Source: HyVt-105 sp049975425
Lineage (GTDB): Bacteria; Bacteroidota; Bacteroidia; Bacteroidales; VadinHA17
NCBI GenBank assembly: GCA_049975425.1
Contig: JBNGDI010000003.1
Span: 1 to 64,000, forward strand
Reading direction: 5' to 3'
DNA length: 64,000 bases
Shown: positions 35,491 through 43,234 of the stretch, in pieces
Layout: each line of letters starts with the position of its first letter
How positions within the stretch are numbered: position 1 is the first letter of the stretch
The notes under the pieces: model-generated
Database searches by the model: none
The model's input: the letters and a program-made list of their open reading frames with translations, nothing else
Told to the model about the DNA's origin: nothing
Translations under genes and position numbers: made by a program

Positions 35491-37194
35491 TTGCAGTTCC
35501 TTCCAAACAAATTCAAGCAGAGTGCGGATATACTCTGGCGAAAAATCGAACCGTATCCCTGCCGTGGCATAAATCTCAGGAATGGTTGCAGTGTACCCCA
35601 GGCGCAGGGCCGATTCGAAACAATCCAGGGTGTTTTCCGGGTCGTTTTTATAATGCTTCCAAAGGGCAATGGCTCCCAGTTGTGCCATGCCGTATTCAAT
35701 ATAGTAAAAAGGCAATTCAAAAATATGCAGCTGACGTTGCCAGCTGTATACAAAGTTCTCTTCCATTCCGCTCCAGTTGATCCTGTCGGAACTGAAACGG
35801 CGGTATATCCTGTTCCAGGCCGCCAGTCTTTCCTTTTCCTGATGCTCCGGATTCAGGTACACCCAGTGCTGAAAATGATCCACCGCAGCAATCCACGGCA
35901 GCACCTGCACTATTCCCTCGAGCTGATGTATCCTGGCCCTGCGGAGGTCACTCTCGTCGGGGAAAAACACATCCCAGTGTTCCATGCTGATGAGTTCCAT
36001 CGACATGGAAGCCAGCTCGGCCACTTCGGCAGGCAATTCCTTAAAATCGATCAGTTCGAGACCGGAAGTCATGATTGAATGAATGGCATGCCCGCCTTCA
36101 TGCACCAGGGTTTCAAGATCACGCAGATTCCCGGCGGCATTCATGAAGATGAAGGGAACATTCGACTCATACAGCGGGTAATTGAATCCTCCGGGGGCTT
36201 TCCCCTTTCTCGAATCCAGGTCGAGAAACCCTCTTCCGGCCAGTTGCTTAAGCATCGAACCGTATTTTTCACGAACCTGTGAAAAACACAGGATGGTTTT
36301 CTGCAACAGCTCCTCCGATCCGGAAGCGGGAACCAGGGGCGGTTTCCCGTCAACGTCCACATCCAGATCCCAGGGCCTGAGTTCGTTCAGTCGAAGCTGT
36401 TCTTTCCTCCGGTCTAACATCCGGTCCACCAGAGGCATCACTTCGTGCTGCACCGATTCATGGAACTGCATGCAATCTTCCGGACGGTAATCAAACCTGC
36501 CCAGATTGTCGAACTGATAATCCCGGAAATTACGGTAACCTGCATTCAGTGCAATCTTGTATCTTTTCCGGACCAGCCGGGTAAACAGATCCTGCAGGGA
36601 AAATGCCTTCGAAATTCTCTGTTCCTGTATCAGCCTGTATACCGTCTCCCTGACCTCACGGTCGGGATTCCGTAAAAAATTCGCCGCCTGCTGAAGGGTA
36701 TATTCCCGGTCACGGTATAACACGGTAAGCTCACTGATTATCTTCCCGTACTCCTGCTCCTCCACCTGCAGTTCGGCCAACAGGGGGATATTCTCTTCCC
36801 TGAAAAGCTCTATTCTTTTTCTGGCAGCCCTGATCAGAACAGCGTATTTTTTTTGACCGAGCCGGGACAGATGGGGGCTGTTGACCAGTTTTTTATCGAA
36901 CAGATGGGTATACCGGTGAATATGCGGCTCGATTCCCGTGACGAACTGCTCATAATGACGGGCCAGTTCCTTACGGGTAGTATCACAGTTCGTGCGGATA
37001 TACCTCCATGCAAGCTCCTCTTCCATCCAGGAAAGCAGGGCACTGCGGTCGACCAGCCACCTTTCCAGTTGAACGGGTGAGGTTATTTTCCGGTTCGCCA
37101 GTTCGTCGAAAAAAGGCCTGACCGACTCCCACGACTCCACCTTCCTGTCAGGTGGAAGAAAAGCACGCTGACCCGGGGAATACCTGTTATCCAT
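35476..37194 (-). CDS. M3-family oligoendopeptidase
   Basis: The 572-residue cytoplasmic metallopeptidase has the zinc site HEGGHAIHS and a following ELASMSMELISMEHWD region with the third ligand Glu. Family members (PepF/thimet-like) cut short peptides. Normal length. The gene follows the DUF5606 gene by 10 bp on the same strand, and the shared promoter at 37794-37823 likely drives both. No signal peptide. Confidence 0.9.
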   Translation of the reverse strand: MDNRYSPGQRAFLPPDRKVESWESVRPFFDELANRKITSPVQLERWLVDRSALLSWMEEELAWRYIRTNCDTTRKELARHYEQFVTGIEPHIHRYTHLFDKKLVNSPHLSRLGQKKYAVLIRAARKRIELFREENIPLLAELQVEEQEYGKIISELTVLYRDREYTLQQAANFLRNPDREVRETVYRLIQEQRISKAFSLQDLFTRLVRKRYKIALNAGYRNFRDYQFDNLGRFDYRPEDCMQFHESVQHEVMPLVDRMLDRRKEQLRLNELRPWDLDVDVDGKPPLVPASGSEELLQKTILCFSQVREKYGSMLKQLAGRGFLDLDSRKGKAPGGFNYPLYESNVPFIFMNAAGNLRDLETLVHEGGHAIHSIMTSGLELIDFKELPAEVAELASMSMELISMEHWDVFFPDESDLRRARIHQLEGIVQVLPWIAAVDHFQHWVYLNPEHQEKERLAAWNRIYRRFSSDRINWSGMEENFVYSWQRQLHIFELPFYYIEYGMAQLGAIALWKHYKNDPENTLDCFESALRLGYTATIPEIYATAGIRFDFSPEYIRTLLEFVWKELQSLYL

Positions 37195-37204
37195 GCATCC
37201 TCCT

Positions 37205-37771
37205 TTACTTGTTCTTGGTGGAAACAGGCATCCGTTTCTGTCCGCCGCCTGCAGAAGCGATTTTCTGACCCTGGGAGGTGGTCTTTTTCGGGGTGGATTT
37301 TTTTGCTGCAGAACCTGCAGGTTTGGAAGGCCTGGGCTGAGCCTTGTCCTTCTCAGTCGCTTCTTTCTTCTGTTCCTCCTCCTGTTCTTCGAGGTTCAGC
37401 AGGTTATGCTTCAGAAGAATATTGTACCATTGCATGATCTTTCTGATGTCGGACTGGTACACCCTGGAACGGTCAAATTCCGGCAATACCTTCTCAAAAT
37501 AGGCAAACAGGGTGTCTTTGTCTGATTTCGGATCCGGAGCCTCGCCTCCGTTCTCCAGTTCGGATATCTTACGGAAGATTTCAATCAGCCGGGCTTCCCC
37601 TTCATGCGTAAAAACCGCGATATCATCCATGGAACTAACCTTAAGATGAGCCCCTGCATGCATTCGTTTGCCGGTATCAAACGATTCGACAATAATCCCG
37701 TTTTTTGCCTGAGCAACAAACCTGTATAATCCCGGATATCCCGATATAGCCAATATGTCCTTGAATTCCAT
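37205..37771 (-). CDS. DUF5606 domain protein
   Basis: The 188-residue protein begins EFKDILAISGYPGLYRF, followed by GIIVESF and an FSMDDIAVFTHEG-like stretch, the conserved Bacteroidota DUF5606 domain. A low-complexity Lys/Pro/Thr/Gln-rich tail (from about residue 130) ends STKNK and is likely disordered, perhaps nucleic-acid binding. Function is unknown. It is the first gene of an operon with the M3 peptidase and has the best promoter seen in the window. Confidence 0.78.
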   Translation of the reverse strand: MEFKDILAISGYPGLYRFVAQAKNGIIVESFDTGKRMHAGAHLKVSSMDDIAVFTHEGEARLIEIFRKISELENGGEAPDPKSDKDTLFAYFEKVLPEFDRSRVYQSDIRKIMQWYNILLKHNLLNLEEQEEEQKKEATEKDKAQPRPSKPAGSAAKKSTPKKTTSQGQKIASAGGGQKRMPVSTKNK

Positions 37772-37793
37772 GGTTGAACTGTTTATGAAAAGA

Positions 37794-37823
37794 CAAAAAT
37801 AATACTAAATGACAGATTGCAAA
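37794..37823 (-). promoter_or_regulatory. Promoter of the DUF5606-peptidase operon
   Basis: The minus strand has TTTG (37820-37823), an 18-bp spacer and TATTTTTG (37794-37801), both exact matches to the Bacteroidota -33 and -7 boxes. The expected transcription start is near 37788, giving a leader of about 17 nt to the ATG at 37771. Confidence 0.65.
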
Positions 37824-37837
37824 AGTCATCTCCCGGA

Positions 37838-38557
37838 TTAAACCATATTCCTCTCTTTTTTAATCTGTTCATAGGCTTCATTCACCTTCCGGAACTTTTC
37901 ATGTGCAATCTTCTGAAAATCTTCTCCCAGATAACTCACCTTATCGGGATGGTATTTCATAGCCATTTTCCGGAAGGCTTTCTTCACCTCCTCATCACCC
38001 GCTGACCGGTCGATTTCAAGCACCTTATATGCCCAGTCGGTATCGGCCACATACACGGCCATAATGGAATCCATATCTTTCTGGCTGATCCCCATATACT
38101 GTGCCACCAGCCTGATGACCCGGATCTCTTCCGTGTGTACCTGCCCGTCGGCCGCAGATATTCCGTGCAACATCTGCAGAAGCTGCAACCGGGAGGAATA
38201 ATCCATGTTTTGCCTGATCTGCATGCTCACCTGGCGAAGGGGTATATTCTGGTGCAGCAGGTCGCGCAGCATGGCCAGAGCTTCACGGGCTGCTTCCGTA
38301 CCAAAAGCCGTTACCAGGTATTTCTTCACGTAATCCAGTTCCGAGCGCAGCACCTTACCGTCGGCTTTCATCATAGCCGCCACCAGCACCAGAAAACTCA
38401 CCACAAAATCACCCCGGGTAGTCTGCCCCTCCTTCTGAAGAGATTGCACGTCGGCATTGTCAAAGATAGCCCCCAGGGCAAATCCCGCCAGCCCCCCCAG
38501 GGGACCAAATAGCACCCATCCCAGACCTCCACCTATCCATTTGCCAAATTTCCCCAT
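37838..38557 (-). CDS. TerB/DjlA-like protein with C-terminal J domain
   Basis: The 239-residue protein has a Gly-rich N-terminal hydrophobic helix (IGGGLGWVLFGPLGGLAGFALG), a TerB-like helical domain (LVAAMMKADGKVLRSELDYVKKYL, ISAADGQVHTEEI) and a J domain. The J domain has the HPDK motif (KYHPDKVSYLGEDF). It is the DjlA type of membrane-linked Hsp70 cochaperone. It lies 3 bp after coaE and is the last gene of the nusB operon. Confidence 0.88.
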   Translation of the reverse strand: MGKFGKWIGGGLGWVLFGPLGGLAGFALGAIFDNADVQSLQKEGQTTRGDFVVSFLVLVAAMMKADGKVLRSELDYVKKYLVTAFGTEAAREALAMLRDLLHQNIPLRQVSMQIRQNMDYSSRLQLLQMLHGISAADGQVHTEEIRVIRLVAQYMGISQKDMDSIMAVYVADTDWAYKVLEIDRSAGDEEVKKAFRKMAMKYHPDKVSYLGEDFQKIAHEKFRKVNEAYEQIKKERNMV

Positions 38558-38560
38558 GAT

Positions 38561-39160
38561 TCACTGTGTATTTTGGTTTTCATTAAGAAGCAACCGGTGC
38601 AGTTCAATAATCGCGGGTATCAGGAGCTTCTTTTCATCGTTTACCAGCAAATAATCGGCATGTTTTCTTCGTTCCTCATCCGTCCATTGCCTTTCCATCC
38701 GGCTTCTGACCTCTCCGGCCGATGTTCCGTCACGCTCCATTACCCGCCTGATACGAAGCTGTTCCGGTGCTTCAACGGCAATCACCCTGTCGAACAGAGA
38801 AGCCCATCCGCTTTCCAGGAGAATGGCAGCCTCATGGATCACATAGGGAGCTTCTGCATGACAGCCCACCCACTCAGAAAAAGCATCACGCACTTTTGGA
38901 TGCACCAGACTGTTCAGTAATCTGAGTTTGCCCTCATCGGAAAAAACCATTTCCGCCAGTTTTTTACGCCGGAGCATTCCGTTCAGGTATACATCCTCAC
39001 CAAAGGCATCTTCCAAATGAGCCTTCAGAACAGGGTCTGATTCCATCAGGGTTCTTGCTTCTGTATCGGCATCGAATACGGGGATCCCGAGAACAGTAAA
39101 AATCCCGGCAACTATCGACTTGCCACTGCCAATTCCTCCGGTCAGACCTACTTTCAGCAT
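38561..39160 (-). CDS. coaE: Dephospho-CoA kinase
   Basis: CoaE phosphorylates dephospho-CoA, the last step of coenzyme A synthesis. The 199-residue product has the P-loop GLTGGIGSGKS, the DADTEAR substrate motif and NSLVHPKVR. The stop codon of ybbR overlaps its start (TGATG), and the J-domain gene follows 3 bp later. Length and motifs are normal. Confidence 0.95.
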   Translation of the reverse strand: MLKVGLTGGIGSGKSIVAGIFTVLGIPVFDADTEARTLMESDPVLKAHLEDAFGEDVYLNGMLRRKKLAEMVFSDEGKLRLLNSLVHPKVRDAFSEWVGCHAEAPYVIHEAAILLESGWASLFDRVIAVEAPEQLRIRRVMERDGTSAGEVRSRMERQWTDEERRKHADYLLVNDEKKLLIPAIIELHRLLLNENQNTQ

Positions 39161-40158
39161 CAGTTTTTCTCAATAATATATTCCACCTGCTCGGGGGAGA
39201 ATTTCACTGAACGTATGTAATCGGGATATCTCAGCAGTTGCACCCTGAGCTTCTCAACAGGCTCTTCGGGAAAAAACACGGCCGCCCTGAACAGAGCAGG
39301 CTGCACCTTGCTGAAATTGCTGAGAGCCACCATGAAGGTAATGTTCACACGGGAAGGAAAAACCTTCAGGGTTAAACTGTCGGGAACCCCTTCCGTATGG
39401 ACAGGCACCTGAACAGTGCTCTCGGTAAACTGTTCCACCGGAATTCGTACGTTCACCCTGCGGTGTGAGAACCTTACATTCGGAACTTCCTCGAGGGGCA
39501 GGGTTTTATCCACTGTTTGATCAACGTCGGCCATTATTACAGGCCGGGTCCGGGCCATACGGAAGGTATCGATCACTGCCCCGGGACCTGAAACTGTCAC
39601 ACTATCAGGTGTACATGATATTTCCCCGCTGAGTTGGAATTGCCGTGCATACCTGATATCGAGCACAGGTAAAACAGGCACTCTTTTGTGCACAATATCG
39701 TCGAAAGTAAAGAACAGCGTATCGGGGGCCACGTTCAGGATATTCCCCTCCCGGAGCATTTGCCTGGAAAGACTTTCTCTGATGGTTCTTGAAAGAAGAT
39801 AATACCTGGGCGGTTCAGTTCCTGGCAGGTACCTGAAATTGTAGCTGTCTAGATTGATGGTAATGGGTACCTGGCGCTTGCTCAGTTTATACCTCAGCAG
39901 GGTATACCCCGGAGCCTGCACCTGTAAAAGGAGTTCGTGGGGAAGATCGTTAACCAGCACCCTGTCGCGGGGCATATTGATGTACTTCACCGGAAAACTG
40001 AGCTCAGTCACCGCCACCTGGTTCAATTCATTAAGAAACCAGAACACCGTGCTTAATACCAGGAAAAAACCAAAGATCAATACCTTCTGATTGATTTTCC
40101 GTTGCCTGACTTTCAGGAAACACCTGAATGTTTTCTTAAGCACTGAAGGTTCCGACAT
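39160..40158 (-). CDS. YbbR-like domain protein
   Basis: This 332-residue protein has a single N-terminal transmembrane helix (VLIFGFFLVLSTVFWFLNEL) and tandem YbbR-like domains with FPVKYINMPRDRVLVN and LPLEEVPNVRFSHRRVNV strand patterns. YbbR family proteins are anchored in the membrane and thought to work with CdaA-type cyclases or the divisome in other phyla. The gene is between yajC and coaE, a common order in Bacteroidota. Confidence 0.82.
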   Translation of the reverse strand: MSEPSVLKKTFRCFLKVRQRKINQKVLIFGFFLVLSTVFWFLNELNQVAVTELSFPVKYINMPRDRVLVNDLPHELLLQVQAPGYTLLRYKLSKRQVPITINLDSYNFRYLPGTEPPRYYLLSRTIRESLSRQMLREGNILNVAPDTLFFTFDDIVHKRVPVLPVLDIRYARQFQLSGEISCTPDSVTVSGPGAVIDTFRMARTRPVIMADVDQTVDKTLPLEEVPNVRFSHRRVNVRIPVEQFTESTVQVPVHTEGVPDSLTLKVFPSRVNITFMVALSNFSKVQPALFRAAVFFPEEPVEKLRVQLLRYPDYIRSVKFSPEQVEYIIEKN

Positions 40159-40191
40159 AACCGATGCTGACTTTCCGGTAACCGGAAGGAA

Positions 40192-40518
40192 TTATTTCTG
40201 GACTCCGATATCCGAGGGGTCTTTCAGGATGGCGCTCTTATCAATCTTGATCTTCACCTTATCGGCCACCTCTACCAGTATCTCATTTCCGTTGATATCG
40301 GCAATTTTCCCGTATATACCCCCGGTTGTAATGATACGGTCTCCCTTCTTCAGTGATTCACGGTAACTGCGCAGCTCCTTCTGCCTTTTTACCTGAGGGC
40401 GTATCATGAAAAAATAGAACACCAGGATAATCAGCAACAACGGCAAAAATGTCATGAAAGGGTTCTGCTCTTCGGTAGTCGGAGCAAATAACAACATGCT
40501 AAAAACTTGATGGATCAT
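40192..40518 (-). CDS. yajC: Preprotein translocase subunit YajC
   Basis: The 108-residue protein has one membrane helix (FLPLLLIILVFYFFMIRPQ) followed by the YajC cytoplasmic domain: SLKKGDRIITTGGIYGKIADINGNEI. It works with SecDF in protein export. ATG 40497 (MLLFAPTTEE) fits the family's N-terminus better than 40518; both give the same mature helix. It lies 33 bp upstream of ybbR. Confidence 0.92.
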   Translation of the reverse strand: MIHQVFSMLLFAPTTEEQNPFMTFLPLLLIILVFYFFMIRPQVKRQKELRSYRESLKKGDRIITTGGIYGKIADINGNEILVEVADKVKIKIDKSAILKDPSDIGVQK

Positions 40519-40555
40519 TTCTTTTTATTATTTGGTGAATATTTGATTTATCTGT

Positions 40556-40984
40556 TTACTTCAGAACCACATTGGCATGAATGGTCAGAACCACCGGGTT
40601 ATTCGAAGCATTACTTCTTACATAAATGGTTTTCACCTGCTTCCCCGACCTTCCGGCAGTATCGAATACCACTTCCATTGATTCTTCCCCACCCGGTGGC
40701 AGAGGCTCCCTGCTGAAGGAAGGGACAGTGCAACCGCAGCTGGCAACGGCGCTGTGTATCACCAGATCGTTCCCGCCTGCATTCCGGTAAGTAAACCGGC
40801 ATGCTACCTTTTCCCCCTGACTCACATCTCCGAAATTGTGGGTAAGCCTGGTAAATTCAAGCAATGGCGGTTTTGTTTCACCTTTTGCATTTTCTCCGCC
40901 TTTTCCATCTTCTGCCCGAAAGCAGGAGCAGCACAAAATGATCAAAAGGAAAAAGACAGTGGATCGCATGGTTCTGAGCTTCAT
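40556..40984 (-). CDS. DUF1573 lipoprotein
   Basis: From ATG 40984 the product (142 residues) is a lipoprotein (signal ending ILCCSC). The mature part has the DUF1573 Ig-like fold: FTRLTHNFGDVSQGEKVACRF and SCGCTVPSFSREPLPPGGEESMEVVFD. Such proteins are common in Bacteroidota and lie next to nusB and yajC. Function is unknown; the CGC pair may be redox-active. A start at 41008 would add eight residues ahead of the signal. Confidence 0.85.
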   Translation of the reverse strand: MKLRTMRSTVFFLLIILCCSCFRAEDGKGGENAKGETKPPLLEFTRLTHNFGDVSQGEKVACRFTYRNAGGNDLVIHSAVASCGCTVPSFSREPLPPGGEESMEVVFDTAGRSGKQVKTIYVRSNASNNPVVLTIHANVVLK

Positions 40985-41036
40985 TGAATCTCTGCAAAGT
41001 AAATACATTTTTCATATCCTGGCAACCCGGATTTTA

Positions 41037-41987
41037 TCATGCTTCGCCTATCAGGCCCCGGCCTTTCTTGATAATTTTCTTTTCCTCACGGAGATGATGA
41101 ATGATCTTATCAAGCACCCCGTTGACAAAATGGCTGCTGCGCTCCGTACTGTAATATTTGGCCATTTCAATGTATTCATCAAAGGTCACCCTTACCGGTA
41201 TTTCGGGAAATTCTGTCATCTCAGTTATGGCCATTACCATCAGCAGGTTGTCCATAAAAGCGATCCTCTCTACATCCCAGTTATGGGAATAAGCTTCAAT
41301 CAGTTTGAGGTATTCATCATAATGCACCAGGCATTTTCTGAATAACCGTTTTGTAAACTCCGCATCTTCTGAACTTTTATACATGGGCATCAGCCGGATG
41401 TTTTCACCCTGTGCCGCTCTGAATTTATGGATGGTTTTTATGATCATCCCCACCACAAATTCCAGTTCATCATTCCAGTAAATGCTTTGCTCTTCCAGGT
41501 CGCCTGTCAATTCGTCGGAACCAAGTACCAGGTCGTGAAAAAAATGAACAACCAGTTCCCGGTCTTTAGCATAATCCGGTTCGTCGCCCTCCATATATTT
41601 CCGGTACCAGTCTTTATGCAGCATATCCCGGTAAAGTTTCCTGATCAGTTCGGGATACTGCACCCAGCTCATTCCGGTATGCCCGGTATACTTCCTTAAT
41701 TCACTGCTTTCTTCGAGCTGGCGGATAATCCGGTTATCAACAAAACGGGTATTGGGATGAAGATCCTGGTGGGTGGGTCTTTTCTTGTTTCTGGCCAGTG
41801 CAATACGTTCCAGTGCGTAATTTTTTACTTCAATGACCAGCAGCAAAAGGTAATGATACAGGTCATAACTTTTCTTAATGCTGTGCAACAATTCTTGCTC
41901 GGAGTGAGAAAGCGAGGGCGATTCGGTTTTCAGATAGGCATAAAGCACCTGCATCACCTTGATCCTTAATAACCTTCTGCTATACAT
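41037..41987 (-). CDS. nusB: Transcription antitermination protein NusB, long form
   Basis: The 316-residue protein has an N-terminal RRLLRIKVMQVLYAYL, typical of Bacteroidota NusB, and a C-terminal NusB domain (RIAFMDNLLMVMAITEM, FPEIPVRVTFDEYIEMAKYYSTERSSHFVNGVLDKI). It binds boxA RNA with NusE in rRNA antitermination. The long form is about twice the length of proteobacterial NusB. It is the first gene of the nusB-DUF1573-yajC-ybbR-coaE-djlA run. Confidence 0.93.
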   Translation of the reverse strand: MYSRRLLRIKVMQVLYAYLKTESPSLSHSEQELLHSIKKSYDLYHYLLLLVIEVKNYALERIALARNKKRPTHQDLHPNTRFVDNRIIRQLEESSELRKYTGHTGMSWVQYPELIRKLYRDMLHKDWYRKYMEGDEPDYAKDRELVVHFFHDLVLGSDELTGDLEEQSIYWNDELEFVVGMIIKTIHKFRAAQGENIRLMPMYKSSEDAEFTKRLFRKCLVHYDEYLKLIEAYSHNWDVERIAFMDNLLMVMAITEMTEFPEIPVRVTFDEYIEMAKYYSTERSSHFVNGVLDKIIHHLREEKKIIKKGRGLIGEA

Positions 41988-42016
41988 GAAAAGAACGGTT
42001 TTTCTCGGTCAGAGGG

Positions 42017-42024
42017 CAAAGATA
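42017..42024 (-). promoter_or_regulatory. -7 box of the nusB operon promoter
   Basis: The minus strand reads TATCTTTG, an exact TAnnTTTG match, with a T-rich but imperfect -33 region about 20 bp upstream. The start would be near 42010, with a leader of about 23 nt to the ATG at 41987. Confidence 0.5.
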
Positions 42025-42178
42025 GCTTAAAATTAACTGAATTAAAACCCGCATACCCCAATTTGTTGAATATGGTGATAAGCCGAAATAATTTATATGC
42101 ATTCTAAAAAAAAACCTGTTACGTAAAATTTATCCCAATTTTACCGGGAGAGAGACAATCATATCAAAAATATTTTTA

Positions 42179-42186
42179 TACATTTG
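42179..42186 (+). promoter_or_regulatory. -7 box upstream of the PUR-like gene
   Basis: TACATTTG is an exact TAnnTTTG match 38 bp before the ATG at 42224. The expected start is near 42191. No TTTG is seen at the -33 distance. Confidence 0.45.
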
Positions 42187-42223
42187 GTTTCAACTTAAAG
42201 TATTAGGACCACAAAATATTTCA

Positions 42224-42628
42224 ATGATGGAAGAAGGAACTGAGAAAAAAGAAGGATTTGAAAACCACCACCAGCAGGAGGAGATCTATTCGAAAGTTGT
42301 GCGTGCCGGAAAGAGAACGTATTTCTTTGATGTGAAGGCCACCCGAAATGATGATTACTACCTTACCATCACAGAGAGTAAAAAGAGATTCAACCGGGAC
42401 GGAAAATCATTTTATGAAAAACACAAGGTATTCCTGTACAAGGAGGACTTCGACAAGTTTGCCGATGCTCTGACGGAAACGGTGGAGTACATCAAGGAAA
42501 ACCGACCCGAACCTGTGGAACGGGAACCGAGAAAACCGGCAGAAAGGCAGGATGAGGAAGAAGAAACTGCCCTGACCGAAAACTACACCAACGTTGAATT
42601 CGACGACCTGGAGGACCGGAAGGAATAG
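42224..42628 (+). CDS. DUF3276/PUR-like nucleic-acid-binding protein
   Basis: The 134-residue protein has KVVRAGKRTYFFDVKATRNDDYYLTITESKKRF and SFYEKHKVFLYKEDFDKFADALTETVEYI, the PUR-alpha-like fold of the DUF3276 family (related to Borrelia BpuR). These bind single-stranded DNA or RNA. An acidic tail (REPRKPAERQDEEEETAL) is present. A single-gene transcript, divergent from nusB. Confidence 0.85.
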   Translation: MMEEGTEKKEGFENHHQQEEIYSKVVRAGKRTYFFDVKATRNDDYYLTITESKKRFNRDGKSFYEKHKVFLYKEDFDKFADALTETVEYIKENRPEPVEREPRKPAERQDEEEETALTENYTNVEFDDLEDRKE

Positions 42629-42748
42629 GGCCCCTAAAACATTTCGTCCGAATCTCAATACACTATATTCCTGAAGGCAGGTCTTCCGGTAAATGTGTGT
42701 TATGTCCTGTTTTCAAGTATTCCCGGAATTGAAAACCTGCGGAATAAT

Positions 42749-43048
42749 TTACCCTGCATCATAAGCGGCCATCTTTTCTTCGATGGTCACCCTCCCCTGC
42801 TTTCGCGACTGGATCTTCACAAAGCTCAGCACATCTTCCACCCCTTCAGAATACAACACCTCCAGTATTTCAGGTACCAGTTGCAATACCTTATCCAGGG
42901 GTCCTTCCACCACGGTTTCAAACGGGCACACACGATAGCGCATTCCCGAGGTGATGATCACCGAAATGGCCCTGTCGATCAGCCGGTACATATCCAGGTT
43001 CCCGGGCCCGGGAATAATCTGAAAAGCGGCATTCACCTGATCTTTCAT
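42749..43048 (-). CDS. YkoF/MTH1187-type thiamine-binding protein
   Basis: This 99-residue protein (ATG 43048; ATG 43072 also open) has AAFQIIPGPGNLDMYRLIDRAISVI, MRYRVCPFETVVEG and EVLYSEGVEDVLSFVKIQ, as in the YkoF-type thiamine-binding and related MTH1187 family. No signal peptide. Possible roles are thiamine or hydroxymethylpyrimidine binding. It is divergent from FeoAB. Confidence 0.65.
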   Translation of the reverse strand: MKDQVNAAFQIIPGPGNLDMYRLIDRAISVIITSGMRYRVCPFETVVEGPLDKVLQLVPEILEVLYSEGVEDVLSFVKIQSRKQGRVTIEEKMAAYDAG

Positions 43049-43150
43049 ATGCGCGGATATTTGGTTCAGCATCCAATGTAGTTAATTTTTTCATCAAAAT
43101 ACAGACCCGGCCCCGGCTGAAATTCCTTCTTCCCTTCCGGCAGAACCTGA

Positions 43151-43165
43151 TTAAAATCATTATAA
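43151..43165. promoter_or_regulatory. Imperfect palindrome upstream of the FeoAB promoter
   Basis: TTAAAATCATTATAA is a 15-bp near-palindrome (12 of 14 arm positions pair) lying 7 bp before the -33 box of feoAB. Its position fits an operator for an iron- or metal-responsive regulator, but no consensus is checked. Confidence 0.3.
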
Positions 43166-43172
43166 ATAGGTA

Positions 43173-43203
43173 TTGGGGAAAATAAACAGAATCTGTACGT
43201 TTG
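43173..43203 (+). promoter_or_regulatory. Promoter of the feoAB operon
   Basis: A -33-like TTG (43173-43175) is followed after 20 bp by TACGTTTG (43196-43203), an exact TAnnTTTG match. The expected start is near 43208, with a leader of about 25 nt to the ATG at 43235. Confidence 0.6.
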
Positions 43204-43234
43204 CACTTTCGATGAAAGGGTAACCCGGTCAATC

